The position numbers were made by a program, and so were the translations under genes. A stretch of DNA of 57,442 nucleotides. It comes from UBA3839 sp902776985. Its GTDB lineage: Bacteria; Bacteroidota; Bacteroidia; Bacteroidales; Bacteroidaceae. A model generated the notes under the pieces. The model was not told the DNA's origin and did no database searches. It was given only the letters and a program-made list of their open reading frames with translations. Positions 1 to 8,028 of the stretch are shown piece by piece (the first letter of the stretch is position 1; the number at the start of each line of letters is the position of its first letter). The stretch spans positions 1 through 57,442 of the forward strand of contig CACYSD010000016.1 of NCBI GenBank assembly GCA_902776985.1, in the 5' to 3' direction.

Positions 1-24
1 GTAAATATCACTCTTACAATAATG

Positions 25-59
25 AAAGGGATCTGTCCGCTTGGGCAGGCCCCTTTTTT
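25..59 (+). terminator. Intrinsic terminator of a gene upstream of the window
   Basis: A G+C-rich stem (AAAGGGATCTGTCC, loop GCTT, GGGCAGGCCCCTTT) is followed by a run of T. This is the shape of a rho-independent terminator reading on the plus strand. The gene it ends lies outside the window. Confidence 0.75.
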
Positions 60-80
60 ATTGTATTTGCTAAATATACT

Positions 81-578
81 TTATTTCGGTTGAAGACTCT
101 GTCGGTATTCGCTGGGGGACTGGCCAAGATGCTTGGTGCAGTAGCGGCTGAAATAGGAAAGAGTTGTGAAATTCATAAGTTCTGCTATCTGGGTGAGGGA
201 CAGGCGTTCATCATTCAGATAGTCTTTTAATATGGGTATGGTGTGGCGGTCAATGTATGAGGTGACACTGTGTCCTGTCACGCGTTTGATGGTGGCGGAG
301 AGATACTTTGGCGATACGTTTAGTCGCTCTGCATAGTAACTCACATCACGCTCTGTTCGAATGATGCCGGTGGAAAGCAAGGTCATCAGCTGTTTCACAA
401 TATAGGCCGTACGGTCGGTATGCGAGTCTGTAGATTCTCGTTGGGCATGGGCCTCGAAAATGTCGTACATTATCGTCAGGCAAAGACTACCCATCAGTTC
501 GCGATAGAACTGCAAATGGCGGTCGTCCTTGCGGTCACGAAGGGTGCTCTTGAATGTGAATAATTTTTGAAGGCAGCT
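81..578 (-). pseudogene. AraC-family regulator, N-terminal domain missing
   Basis: The last ~100 residues form a clear AraC/XylS double helix-turn-helix: a first helix pair around YYAERLNVSPKYLSATIKR and a second around IAELMNFTTLSYFSRYCTKH, followed by the usual LGQSPSEYR end. Full AraC proteins of this type are near 290 residues with an N-terminal cupin-like sensor. Here the frame opens only after an in-frame TGA at 579-581 (minus strand), and the first usable start is a TTG at 513-515, leaving 144 residues. In-frame codons between 578 and 515 (reading LQKLFTFKSTLRDRKDDRHL) look like genuine AraC linker sequence, so the true gene once extended further upstream. A repeat element begins about 10 bases beyond the stop. 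A 144-residue stand-alone DNA-binding form is possible, but decay by truncation is the simpler reading. Confidence 0.55.
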
Positions 579-590
579 TCATTTAACTTC

Positions 591-653
591 GTTTTCTTCC
601 GTCACGACTCGGCAGAGTTCAAGCCCGCTTGACTCTGCTCTCGCTGCTCCGTC
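591..653 (-). repeat. Hairpin repeat element, copy A
   Basis: Read on the minus strand it has the order: constant CAGCGAGA, then a hairpin with outer stem GCAGAG/CTCTGC and an inner CAAG/CTTG stem, then constant TGCCGAGTCGTGA and AGAAAAC. The same constant segments flank a different hairpin at 52971-53040 and 53151-53220. It lies directly upstream of the truncated AraC gene. No open reading frame or transposase is associated with it. Confidence 0.6.
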
Positions 654-960
654 AGTTGCAGATTTTTGCCTATTTTGCGTCCCCCCACCGTCCCTCGGCA
701 TAGTATCTGTCCCCTGCAATTGGAGGCATATACACTGATTATTAACGACTTATATTTGCAGATTTTACATTCTGCGTCGGAAAGTTATTATTTGCAAAAC
801 TAAAGTAATAGTATAGAAAAACACAAATAGATCAACTCTTTTTCTTTTAATATCTGCATTGAATTTATTGTTCAATACAAAGTTTTTTTTGTACCTTTAC
901 CGACGAATTACAATATGGTGTATTTCATAGGAATAACATAAAAAGGTAAATGGATTGTAA
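654..960. other. Intergenic region between the AraC remnant and the GH127 gene
   Basis: No coding region is seen here. The region is AT-rich from 720 on. It holds a possible plus-strand -7 box TATATTTG at 751-758 with no good -33 partner, a possible minus-strand -7 box TAGTTTTG at 795-802 that could once have served the AraC gene, and the GH127 promoter candidate at 892-899. Confidence 0.5.
892..899 (+). promoter_or_regulatory. Candidate -7 box for the GH127 gene
   Basis: TACCTTTA resembles the Bacteroidetes -7 consensus TAnnTTTG with the last base changed. The expected -33 position holds TGTT, a partial match to TTTG. Transcription would begin near 906, leaving a leader of about 55 bases before the ATG at 961. 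Confidence 0.4.
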
Positions 961-3459
961 ATGAAAAGAAAGGTACGTTTTATGCAGTGGCTGCTGCTGG
1001 CAGCCCTGATGGCTGGCAATAATGTTATTACAGAGGCACAAACACAGAGTAAATTCACAATGGGAAAGGTGTCGGACATCCATCCTACTGGCTGGCTGCA
1101 GACTTTATTGCAGCGTCAGCACGATGGACTGACGGGACACCCCGAAGCTCTTTCCTACCCATATAACTCATGTCTGTGGGCAGGAGAGATTTCTCGCTCT
1201 GACGAGACTTACGGTGACAACTGGTGGCGCTACGAGCAGACCGCCTATTACACAGACGGACTCTTGCGACTGGGCTACGAACTGAACGACGAGGCTATGG
1301 TCAACAAGGCTATGGAGGGTGTTGAATACACGCTTGCCAATCCCAGTGAGAGTGGGGTGCTAGGCAATTCTACCCTTGAGGGTATCACTTGGCCGATGTC
1401 GGTTTTCTTCCGAGTGCTTCAGGCTAAGTATGAACACGACGGTGACGCTCGTATCCCGGAAGCATTAGAAAGGCACTACTTGAACTTCGGTGTAGATGAC
1501 CTTGCCGGTGGTATCGTGGGCGGACGCAATATCATGTCACTTGAGGGTATGCTCTGGACTTATGGCAAGACTGGTAATCAGCAGCTGCTTAAGTTGGCTG
1601 AAGACGCCTGGGCTGTACAGGACAAGTTTGCTGTGGATGAGACCGCCATCATGAGCGACGAACCTTTCTATATGCACAGCGTGACTTTCTGCGAGATGCT
1701 CAAACTTCCGTTGCTGCTCTATGCTTACACTGGCAAACAGCACTATCTTGACCTCGCTATGACTGCTATCCGCAAGGTTGAGAGCGAGTCGATGCTGCCC
1801 GATGGTGTGCCATCAAGTTCTGAATTCCTTCTGGGCGATGATGTATGCATAAGCCACGAGACTTGTGATATAGTGGATTTTACATGGACTCTGAGCCACT
1901 ATCTCTCTGTTACTGGTGAGGCTGAGTGGGCTGACAAGATAGAAAAGGCTATCTACAACGCCGGAATGGGATGTATCACAAAGGACTTTCGTTCTCTCCA
2001 GTACTTCTCGTCTGTCAATCAGTTTATTGCCACAGGTTCTTCCAATCATAACATCTACAAGCATGGCTCTACATGGATGGCTTACCGTCCGACTCACGAG
2101 ACTGAATGTTGCTCCGGCAATGTGAACCGTATGCTCCCAAACTTTGTCAGCCGAATGTGGATGACAGATAGCGAGGGAGGAGCAGTTGCAGCTATCTACG
2201 GACCAAGTGAGGCTACTTTTCATACTGAAAACGGCGATATAACAATCACTTGTGAGACGCTCTATCCTTTCAATGAAAAATTATTGTTTTGGGTGAGTGG
2301 TGACGAAGGAGCGTCAATTCCTCTGACTCTGCGAATTCCTTCTTGGTGTCGCAACGCTTCGTTGAGCATCAACGGCACACCTGTTGACTTGTACTTGCAA
2401 AGAGGCTCGTTCGAAAAGGTGGCAGCAGCAGTAAAGGCTGGTGATGTATATGAACTTACCCTTCCTATGACTGTTGAGAAGAAGGTGGCTGAAGGTCAGG
2501 GTGTATATTTCCAGTGCGGTCCGCTGCTCTATTCTTATGCCATTCCTCAGCAGATGACTGAAGACAATACAGAGTATGAGTGCATGCATGGCAAAAAGCC
2601 TGAGAATCCAGATTTCAAGTGCTGGAACATCACTCCTACTGGTGAGTTCAACTACGCATATACAGATGATGGTCAACCGTTAGAACTAACTTCTGATATG
2701 GTTGAGGAGGTGCTTGACATCAACGACAATCCCTTCCCCTTCGACCTTTCCAGCAACCCTGCCAAGTTGCGTATACCTGTGAAGCAGATAGAGTGGGGAC
2801 TTGTAGACAACCGCTATACTCCAGCTATGCCTGAGCAAGGTAAGCTGAAGTTCCTGAGTGATGAGACTAAGTATCTTGACCTTATTCCCTATGGTTGCAC
2901 AGAACTGCGTCTGACCGTATTCCCTGATGCTGACGCCAAACCTCTGCCAGAACCAGCTCAGCCAGATCTTACTCGTCCTGCTGACGCTCCTGACTGCGTG
3001 GAAGCACTTGACGGCTGCTACTACGCTTACTTTGAGGAACCACGTTTCTGCTGGGATGAACCAATCTACTGCAAGACTCGCACAGCAGCAGAACCTACTA
3101 CTGACTTGAACGACTTTGTGGGCTGCAAACTGCAGAAGATGGAGATGGTGGGATTGACTGCCAATGGCCGTAAGGTGTGGAAGTGGACAGGACCGATAGT
3201 AAGCAATCCTGCTCCTGAGAAGATTATCTTCACTAACAACGACCTTCTGACAGACATCCTTCCTTTCATGAACGGTGGTTACTATAACCATGATGGTCTG
3301 CTTTACCTGGCTGATTATACTACTTCTGTCAATGGTATCAGCACCTTTGCCGACAACCACAACTCATGGTATGACTTGCAAGGACGTCGTCTGAAGAGCC
3401 AACCTACGGTTAATGGTGTTTACATTCATGGCGGAAATAAGGTAATTATTAATTATTAA
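961..3459 (+). CDS. Secreted GH127 family glycosidase (beta-L-arabinofuranosidase type)
   Basis: The product has 832 residues with a signal peptide (about residues 1-26, ending in EAQ) and a DUF1680/GH127 catalytic domain. Family members release beta-L-arabinofuranose using a zinc-bound cysteine nucleophile. The metal site known from HypBA1 is visible: E300 and C302 in HETCDIVDF, and the pair C383-C384 in ETECCSGN, with C383 the expected nucleophile. After the catalytic domain come about 200 residues of beta-rich sequence and a C-terminal tail (WYDLQGRRL...GVYIHGGNK) like the secretion or sorting tails of Bacteroidetes surface proteins. It stands alone behind its own promoter and is convergent with the HAD phosphatase gene, whose end abuts its stop. 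The substrate (arabinan side chains or arabinosylated glycoprotein) is inferred from the family only. Confidence 0.88.
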   Translation: MKRKVRFMQWLLLAALMAGNNVITEAQTQSKFTMGKVSDIHPTGWLQTLLQRQHDGLTGHPEALSYPYNSCLWAGEISRSDETYGDNWWRYEQTAYYTDGLLRLGYELNDEAMVNKAMEGVEYTLANPSESGVLGNSTLEGITWPMSVFFRVLQAKYEHDGDARIPEALERHYLNFGVDDLAGGIVGGRNIMSLEGMLWTYGKTGNQQLLKLAEDAWAVQDKFAVDETAIMSDEPFYMHSVTFCEMLKLPLLLYAYTGKQHYLDLAMTAIRKVESESMLPDGVPSSSEFLLGDDVCISHETCDIVDFTWTLSHYLSVTGEAEWADKIEKAIYNAGMGCITKDFRSLQYFSSVNQFIATGSSNHNIYKHGSTWMAYRPTHETECCSGNVNRMLPNFVSRMWMTDSEGGAVAAIYGPSEATFHTENGDITITCETLYPFNEKLLFWVSGDEGASIPLTLRIPSWCRNASLSINGTPVDLYLQRGSFEKVAAAVKAGDVYELTLPMTVEKKVAEGQGVYFQCGPLLYSYAIPQQMTEDNTEYECMHGKKPENPDFKCWNITPTGEFNYAYTDDGQPLELTSDMVEEVLDINDNPFPFDLSSNPAKLRIPVKQIEWGLVDNRYTPAMPEQGKLKFLSDETKYLDLIPYGCTELRLTVFPDADAKPLPEPAQPDLTRPADAPDCVEALDGCYYAYFEEPRFCWDEPIYCKTRTAAEPTTDLNDFVGCKLQKMEMVGLTANGRKVWKWTGPIVSNPAPEKIIFTNNDLLTDILPFMNGGYYNHDGLLYLADYTTSVNGISTFADNHNSWYDLQGRRLKSQPTVNGVYIHGGNKVIINY

Positions 3460-4167
3460 TTACAATACATTCATAATCTCCCTGAGATTGTTGACTATGA
3501 ATGTGGGTTTAGGCGAACAGTCATCTACTTCAACATTCCAGCGGTTGAAGAGTAGGGCGTCAATGCCTGAAGAGAGTGCACCCTTGATGTCGGTCTGCAG
3601 GTTGTCGCCAATCATGAGAGTGGTTGTGCGGCAGGCTCCAGACTGACGCAAGGCATAGTCGAAGAAAAGAGGTGAGGGCTTATTCGCTCCTGCATCTTCG
3701 CTGAGGATGATGGTGTCAAAATAGTCGAGCAGTCCACAGGCTTCCAGTTTCTTATACTGTACCTCGTGGAAACCGTTGCTGGTCATGTGCATGCGATAGC
3801 CTCGCTGACGCAGGTAGTCCATCAATTCGTGCGCTCCCTCTATCACTCCGGGCTTGGATGCGCAGTAATCGAGGAATTGGTCACTTATCTCCAGACACAT
3901 CTCTTTGGTCACCTCTATGCCCTGACCTACGCTTAACGGACGACGGAAGCGTTCTACGATGAGATAATCGCGAGTGATTTCACCCTTGGAATAACGTGTC
4001 CAGAGATCTATGTTCGCCAACCAGTAAGCATCATAGAAATCCTGTGGGTCGGGAAAATATTGTTCGAGGTTAAAGTCTTCAAACGTTTCCTTCAAGGCAA
4101 TGACAGCATTACCATGTGTGTCGTAGAGTGTATCGTCGAAATCGAGGAATAAATCGGTATAATTCAT
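3460..4167 (-). CDS. HAD-family hydrolase, YjjG-like (noncanonical nucleotidase group)
   Basis: The 235-residue protein is a HAD phosphatase. Motif I is LDFDDTLYD, with nucleophile D9 and acid/base D11. Motif II is the serine-containing MHMTSNGF, the lysine lies in NKPSPLFFDYAL, and motif IV is MIGDNLQTDI. The helical cap after motif I and the overall length fit the YjjG/YfnB subgroup, which dephosphorylates pyrimidine nucleoside monophosphates including noncanonical ones. It is cytoplasmic, with no signal peptide. The stop codon abuts the end of the GH127 gene on the other strand. Confidence 0.85.
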   Translation of the reverse strand: MNYTDLFLDFDDTLYDTHGNAVIALKETFEDFNLEQYFPDPQDFYDAYWLANIDLWTRYSKGEITRDYLIVERFRRPLSVGQGIEVTKEMCLEISDQFLDYCASKPGVIEGAHELMDYLRQRGYRMHMTSNGFHEVQYKKLEACGLLDYFDTIILSEDAGANKPSPLFFDYALRQSGACRTTTLMIGDNLQTDIKGALSSGIDALLFNRWNVEVDDCSPKPTFIVNNLREIMNVL

Positions 4168-4211
4168 TTATATTTTATCAGTTGTAATTTTAAATTAATA
4201 ATTACTTTTTG

Positions 4212-4219
4212 TATCTTTG
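4212..4219 (+). promoter_or_regulatory. -7 box for the OFA transporter gene
   Basis: TATCTTTG followed by C is a full match to TAnnTTTG. At the -33 position there is only TTTA. The leader between here and the ATG at 4282 contains TTAACGTTTAACG and AACTTAAAAACTC, a weak form of the short-period leader repeats seen elsewhere in the window. Confidence 0.6.
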
Positions 4220-4281
4220 CGGAGACAACTAAAACGGTTAACGTTTAACGAAATTACAAAGAACTTAAAAACTCAAATTTT

Positions 4282-5448
4282 ATGAAAGGGTTTGAAAACA
4301 AATGGATGAGAGCTGCAATTCCTGCATTGCTCATACACTCATGTATTGGAAGTGTTTATTGCTGGAGTTTGCTGAAGGACGACATAGCCCAGGAGATTGG
4401 CTGTAGTGTATCGTCGATAGAAATGGCTTTTTCTCTGGCAATTTTCTTTTTGGGAATGAGTGCTGCATTCGGAGGCAGATTCGTGGAGTTGAATGTGAAG
4501 AAGGCATCTGTGGTTTCGCTCGTTTGTTTCGCCAGTGGATTGCTCCTGTCGGTCCTTGCAATTGATATGAAAAGCCAGGCTCTCCTCCTGATTTCCTATG
4601 GATGTGTCATGGGAGTGGGATTGGGCATCGGCTATCTCTCACCTGTAAAAACCCTGATGCTCTGGTTCTCCCGACATAAGGGTCTGGCTACAGGAATTGC
4701 AATCAGCGGTTTCGGACTGTCCAAAGTGTTGTTCTCTCCCTTCATCGAATGGTGCAGCAAGGAATACGATGTACGTACGACTCTTATCTGTATGGCTGCC
4801 ATTTCGATTGTGTCGATGGCGTTAGCTGCATTGCTTATCAGAAAACCGAAGGGATGGGTGGAGCAGAAAACTCCGTTCGACTTCAAGGATTATCTTGCTA
4901 TTATCAAGAATCCTACCTACCTGAAGATATGGTTTATCTTCTATCTCAACATCACTTGTGGACTTGCTCTCATAGCCTTTGAGAAGAGCATCGGAATCTC
5001 AGTCGGAGTAGTCGACATAGGTATTCTGTCATCTCTTACGGCTCTGTTCAACACCATGGGTCGCTTTGGCTATTCCACTATGTCGGACTTTATGGTGAGG
5101 AAGGAAATGGTTTACAAGGTTATCTTCATGTCGTCGCTGCTTGTGATGATTCTCGGCAGCGTTAGTTTCGCCCTCATCCCTATAATCATAATGCTGTGTA
5201 CTATCAATGCCGGTTACGGTGGTGGATTCTCTACACTCCCAACCCTTCTCCAGAGCAAATTCGGAATGGAGAAAATCAGCACCATTCACGGATTGGCTTT
5301 GTCTGCATGGGCATGGGCAGGTATGAGTGGTAATCAGCTTTCAGACCTCATTGTCAATACTATGGGACTTCAGTACATGCACCTGTTCATAGTCTTGGCT
5401 GTGCTCTACGCTCTGAGCTTCGTAATAACTATTACGATAAAGGACTAA
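4282..5448 (+). CDS. MFS transporter, oxalate/formate antiporter (OFA) family
   Basis: The 388-residue protein has about twelve hydrophobic segments in two halves. It starts with the OFA-type first helix (IPALLIHSCIGSVYCWSLL), has a G-rich helix 4 region (GVGLGIGYLSPVKTLMLWFSRHKGLATG), and a central cytoplasmic loop near residues 190-205. Members of this family exchange small organic anions such as oxalate, formate or other monocarboxylates across the inner membrane; the substrate here is unknown. The last codons overlap the end of the convergent C_GCAxxG_C_C gene by four bases. Confidence 0.82.
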   Translation: MKGFENKWMRAAIPALLIHSCIGSVYCWSLLKDDIAQEIGCSVSSIEMAFSLAIFFLGMSAAFGGRFVELNVKKASVVSLVCFASGLLLSVLAIDMKSQALLLISYGCVMGVGLGIGYLSPVKTLMLWFSRHKGLATGIAISGFGLSKVLFSPFIEWCSKEYDVRTTLICMAAISIVSMALAALLIRKPKGWVEQKTPFDFKDYLAIIKNPTYLKIWFIFYLNITCGLALIAFEKSIGISVGVVDIGILSSLTALFNTMGRFGYSTMSDFMVRKEMVYKVIFMSSLLVMILGSVSFALIPIIIMLCTINAGYGGGFSTLPTLLQSKFGMEKISTIHGLALSAWAWAGMSGNQLSDLIVNTMGLQYMHLFIVLAVLYALSFVITITIKD

Positions 5449-5831
5449 GCTCCCTCCATTTGTTCTTCCAGAAATTCTGCCGCATCGGCTACGCAGTCAG
5501 GACATTCACGAAGTACCACATTGGTGCCGATGCCCTTGAGTAATTTGCATTGCGTAGCACCGTTGCGTTGCTGGAACTTGGTCATCATCTGCTTCATTCC
5601 CCTCATTGACTTCGCCCGGTCTTTGGTGTACATTCCAAGGGTGATGCCTGCACCTACCAGTGCCCCGCAAGTCCCCTCCATATTCCCCATGCCTGCACCA
5701 AAGGCGTTGGCGATATTTCTTGCAGTCTCATCGTCAATTCCAACCTTGTCGGCATAGGTACAGAGGATTGCCTGAGCACAGTTGTGCGAACCGCATCTCT
5801 TCCTTTCGGCTGCTATTTGTTTTCTTTCCAT
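5445..5831 (-). CDS. C_GCAxxG_C_C family protein (small redox-type, cysteine-rich)
   Basis: The ATG at 5829-5831 gives 128 residues and is preferred over an in-frame TTG six codons upstream. Conserved cysteines appear in CGSHNCAQAIL, in GAGMGNMEGTCGALVGAGITLG, and in the C-terminal segment CKLLKG...CPDCVADAAEF, matching the family named for this pattern. These small cytoplasmic proteins are presumed to bind a metal or redox cofactor; their function is not established. A minus-strand -7 box TATATTTG lies at 5880-5887. The gene is convergent with the OFA transporter, overlapping it by four bases. Confidence 0.8.
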   Translation of the reverse strand: MERKQIAAERKRCGSHNCAQAILCTYADKVGIDDETARNIANAFGAGMGNMEGTCGALVGAGITLGMYTKDRAKSMRGMKQMMTKFQQRNGATQCKLLKGIGTNVVLRECPDCVADAAEFLEEQMEGA

Positions 5832-5908
5832 AATATAGTTTCTAGTCAATTTCTTATAAATAATGACTGATTATTATTGCAAATATACACATTTTGCCGC
5901 AGAATTAT

Positions 5909-5916
5909 TATATTTG
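5909..5916 (+). promoter_or_regulatory. -7 box upstream of the CotH-like remnant
   Basis: TATATTTG followed by C matches the Bacteroidetes -7 consensus and lies 54 bases before the ATG at 5971. No clear TTTG is found at -33. Its survival suggests the remnant gene may still be transcribed. Confidence 0.45.
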
Positions 5917-5970
5917 CACTTTAGATTTCATGTTTTTGAATGTTTATGGAAGAATAACCACAGTTCTTGA

Positions 5971-6296
5971 ATGGTAAAGAAGCTGATACATATAATAGTG
6001 GTGTCTGTCCTTATTTGTGTTGCAGCTTGTGAGAAACCGATGGATAGTGGTGTGTGGAATGACATGGAGGAGGTGATGCAAACAGGACTGCCTGTGGTGG
6101 AAATATCAACACCCAATAAAGCAACCATTCAGAAAGATGTGTGGTTGGGAAATAATGAATTAACAATAACTTCATCTCAGGGAGAAGAACTCTATCATAC
6201 GTCTGGTGCTTAAGTTTCCACGATGCTGTAGAGCGTATGCTCGACTGTTTTCTACAGAGAATCGAATGGATGGATAAACAGATAGCAGAACTGTAG
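5971..6296 (+). pseudogene. CotH-kinase-like lipoprotein gene reduced to its two ends
   Basis: The first frame (5971-6213) encodes 80 residues: a lipoprotein signal with lipobox VAAC, then a segment (GLPVVEISTPNKATIQKDVW) like the start of Bacteroidetes CotH-domain lipoproteins. The frame ends in a TAA at 6211-6213. A second frame that overlaps the junction reads FHDAVERMLDCF and RIEWMDKQIAEL before a TAG at 6294-6296, which looks like the far C-terminus of the same family. Between the two ends the several hundred kinase-fold residues of an intact protein are missing. An internal deletion that also shifted the frame, near 6195-6215, explains this best. The 80-residue lipoprotein could still be made. 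Family assignment rests on short stretches. Confidence 0.55.
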
Positions 6297-6304
6297 ACTT
6301 TTGA

Positions 6305-6913
6305 CTACAATTCGCGTGCTCCTAATTTTTCCAAGGCTTTACGGGGTAGGGTGCTCCATTTCTCCTTGGGGGCAGGATCTTCGTCCTCAAAGATGTTCTC
6401 GGTTCTGACCTTACGCTTCCAAGTCAGGTAGTTGTCGCTTGTAGTTGTCATGGTGCCAATGTTGCGTTGGAGGCTTTGTTCTTCATACCCAATCAGGTAG
6501 AAGTCTTCGTTCTGATAACGGAAGGAGTACTTGTCGGTTGACGTGAAATAACTGCCTACATCGGAAGAATGGCTGATGTTGATGCGAAGCACTCCCTTGG
6601 ATGTGATGCTTAAGTCTGCATCCACATTCTCGAACCCCTCTGTAGCTATAGGAATTACTTCCTCGTATTTCTTCCAGCAACTCAGTTTACCTTCTGCAGA
6701 ACCAAAGTAGATAGCCAGTATTGATTTGCTGGAATCTGGATAGGCAACCAGTACCAAGTCTGCAATTCCGTCTTTGTTCAAGTCTCCTTGGACAACAGTT
6801 TTTTCCCAACCTTCAGGAACAATGTCGTTTTCGCTTGTCCCAGATTCTCTAAGGCTCTGTGCCATTGCTGGCAAGCCTATTATCATTGATAAAAACGCAA
6901 ATATGTATTTCAT
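6305..6913 (-). CDS. Small secreted protein with an FG-GAP/VCBS-like segment
   Basis: The ATG at 6911-6913 is chosen because it begins a good signal peptide (MKYIFAFLSMIIGLPAMAQ) and starts five bases after the thiL stop; longer frames would run into thiL. The mature part, about 180 residues, contains GDLNKDGIADLVLVAYPD, a calcium-binding-like loop of the kind seen in FG-GAP and VCBS repeats, followed by beta-rich sequence. It is probably periplasmic or surface exposed. It is the last gene of the sppA-lpxK-thiL run and probably co-transcribed. The function is unknown. Confidence 0.7.
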   Translation of the reverse strand: MKYIFAFLSMIIGLPAMAQSLRESGTSENDIVPEGWEKTVVQGDLNKDGIADLVLVAYPDSSKSILAIYFGSAEGKLSCWKKYEEVIPIATEGFENVDADLSITSKGVLRINISHSSDVGSYFTSTDKYSFRYQNEDFYLIGYEEQSLQRNIGTMTTTSDNYLTWKRKVRTENIFEDEDPAPKEKWSTLPRKALEKLGAREL

Positions 6914-6918
6914 TTGTG

Positions 6919-7986
6919 TTACTTCTTTAGCGGATTCCACCCTTGTGCCTTGAGTTCGAATTCTGTCCCGTCACGGGTGATGAGCGCTGCTCCGAGTTCG
7001 GGTTTTGTGATGTGTCCGATAAGTTTCACGCCTTCGATTTCCTCTATCTTCTCATGATCTGAGATTGGAATGGTGAAGAGCAGTTCATAGTCCTCACCAC
7101 CGTTGAGTGCGCAAGTGGTTACATTCATATTCAGTTCCTCAGCCATCACAGCTGTCTGGTAGTCGAGCGGAATACGTTCCTCGTAAATACGACAACCAAC
7201 TCCTGACTGCTTGCAGATATGCATCAGTTCTGAGGAAAGTCCATCGCTGATGTCCATCATGGCTGTTGGCTGAATACCTGCTTCTTTCAATGCAAGGATG
7301 ATGTCACGACGGGCTTCTGGACGCATCTGACGTTCGAGAATGTATTCACGTCCTGCAAAGTCGGGCTGGAAATCTTCCAAACCTCCCTCAGTAGGGGTTT
7401 CTTTCTTTTTTGCCTCATCTATCATCTGGTAATACACTTCCTTCTCACGCTCCAGCAGCTGAAGTCCCATGTATGCCGCACCGAGGTCTCCGGTTACGCA
7501 GATGAGGTCTGTGGGTCTTGCACCGTTGCGGCGGATGGCCCTGCCTTTAGCTACACTTCCGATACAGGTGATGCTGATGGCAAGTCCTGTCTTTGAGGAC
7601 GTGGTGTCACCGCCAACAATATCCACATGATGGTTCTCACACGCCAGTCTGATGCCGGCATAGAGTTCTTCAATATCCTCTACCGTGAAGCGAGTGCTGA
7701 TAGCGAGGCTGACGGTGATTTGCTGAGGCATTCCGCCCATTGCGTAAACATCGCTGAAGTTCACCTGTGCTGCTTTGTAGCCGAGGTGCTTTAGCGGCAT
7801 GTATGTGAGGTCGAAATGTACTCCTTCCATCAGCAGGTCTGTGGTTACGAGTGTGTCTGACTTGTCATCACATGCGAGCACAGCACAGTCGTCGCCTACT
7901 GCAACGAGTGTCTGTGGATGGAATGTTCCTAAGTCTTTTGTCAGTCGGTCAATAAGTCCGAATTCTCCTATTTCTGATATTTCCAT
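6919..7986 (-). CDS. thiL: Thiamine-monophosphate kinase
   Basis: The enzyme phosphorylates thiamine monophosphate to thiamine pyrophosphate with ATP, the last step of thiamine cofactor synthesis. Its 355 residues follow the ThiL pattern: an N-terminal EFGLIDRL, the metal-binding VAVGDDCAVL, the TDLLMEGVHFDL segment, GYKAAQVNFSDVYAMGG, VGGDTTSS, MMDISDGLSSEL and NGGEDYELLFT. It is cytoplasmic. It follows lpxK after 42 bases. In the Bacteroides genomes I recall, a purine nucleoside phosphorylase gene sits between these two; none is present here. Confidence 0.95.
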   Translation of the reverse strand: MEISEIGEFGLIDRLTKDLGTFHPQTLVAVGDDCAVLACDDKSDTLVTTDLLMEGVHFDLTYMPLKHLGYKAAQVNFSDVYAMGGMPQQITVSLAISTRFTVEDIEELYAGIRLACENHHVDIVGGDTTSSKTGLAISITCIGSVAKGRAIRRNGARPTDLICVTGDLGAAYMGLQLLEREKEVYYQMIDEAKKKETPTEGGLEDFQPDFAGREYILERQMRPEARRDIILALKEAGIQPTAMMDISDGLSSELMHICKQSGVGCRIYEERIPLDYQTAVMAEELNMNVTTCALNGGEDYELLFTIPISDHEKIEEIEGVKLIGHITKPELGAALITRDGTEFELKAQGWNPLKK

Positions 7987-8028
7987 AATTATTTATTCTC
8001 CATTTATTCGCATTTGCTAAGCAATTCT

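Noticed and set aside
2686..3360. Long minus-strand open frame opposite the GH127 gene (and similar frames opposite sppA, glgB and others)
   Set aside because: It lies wholly inside a well-supported gene on the other strand, has no family resemblance and no start context; it is a shadow frame.
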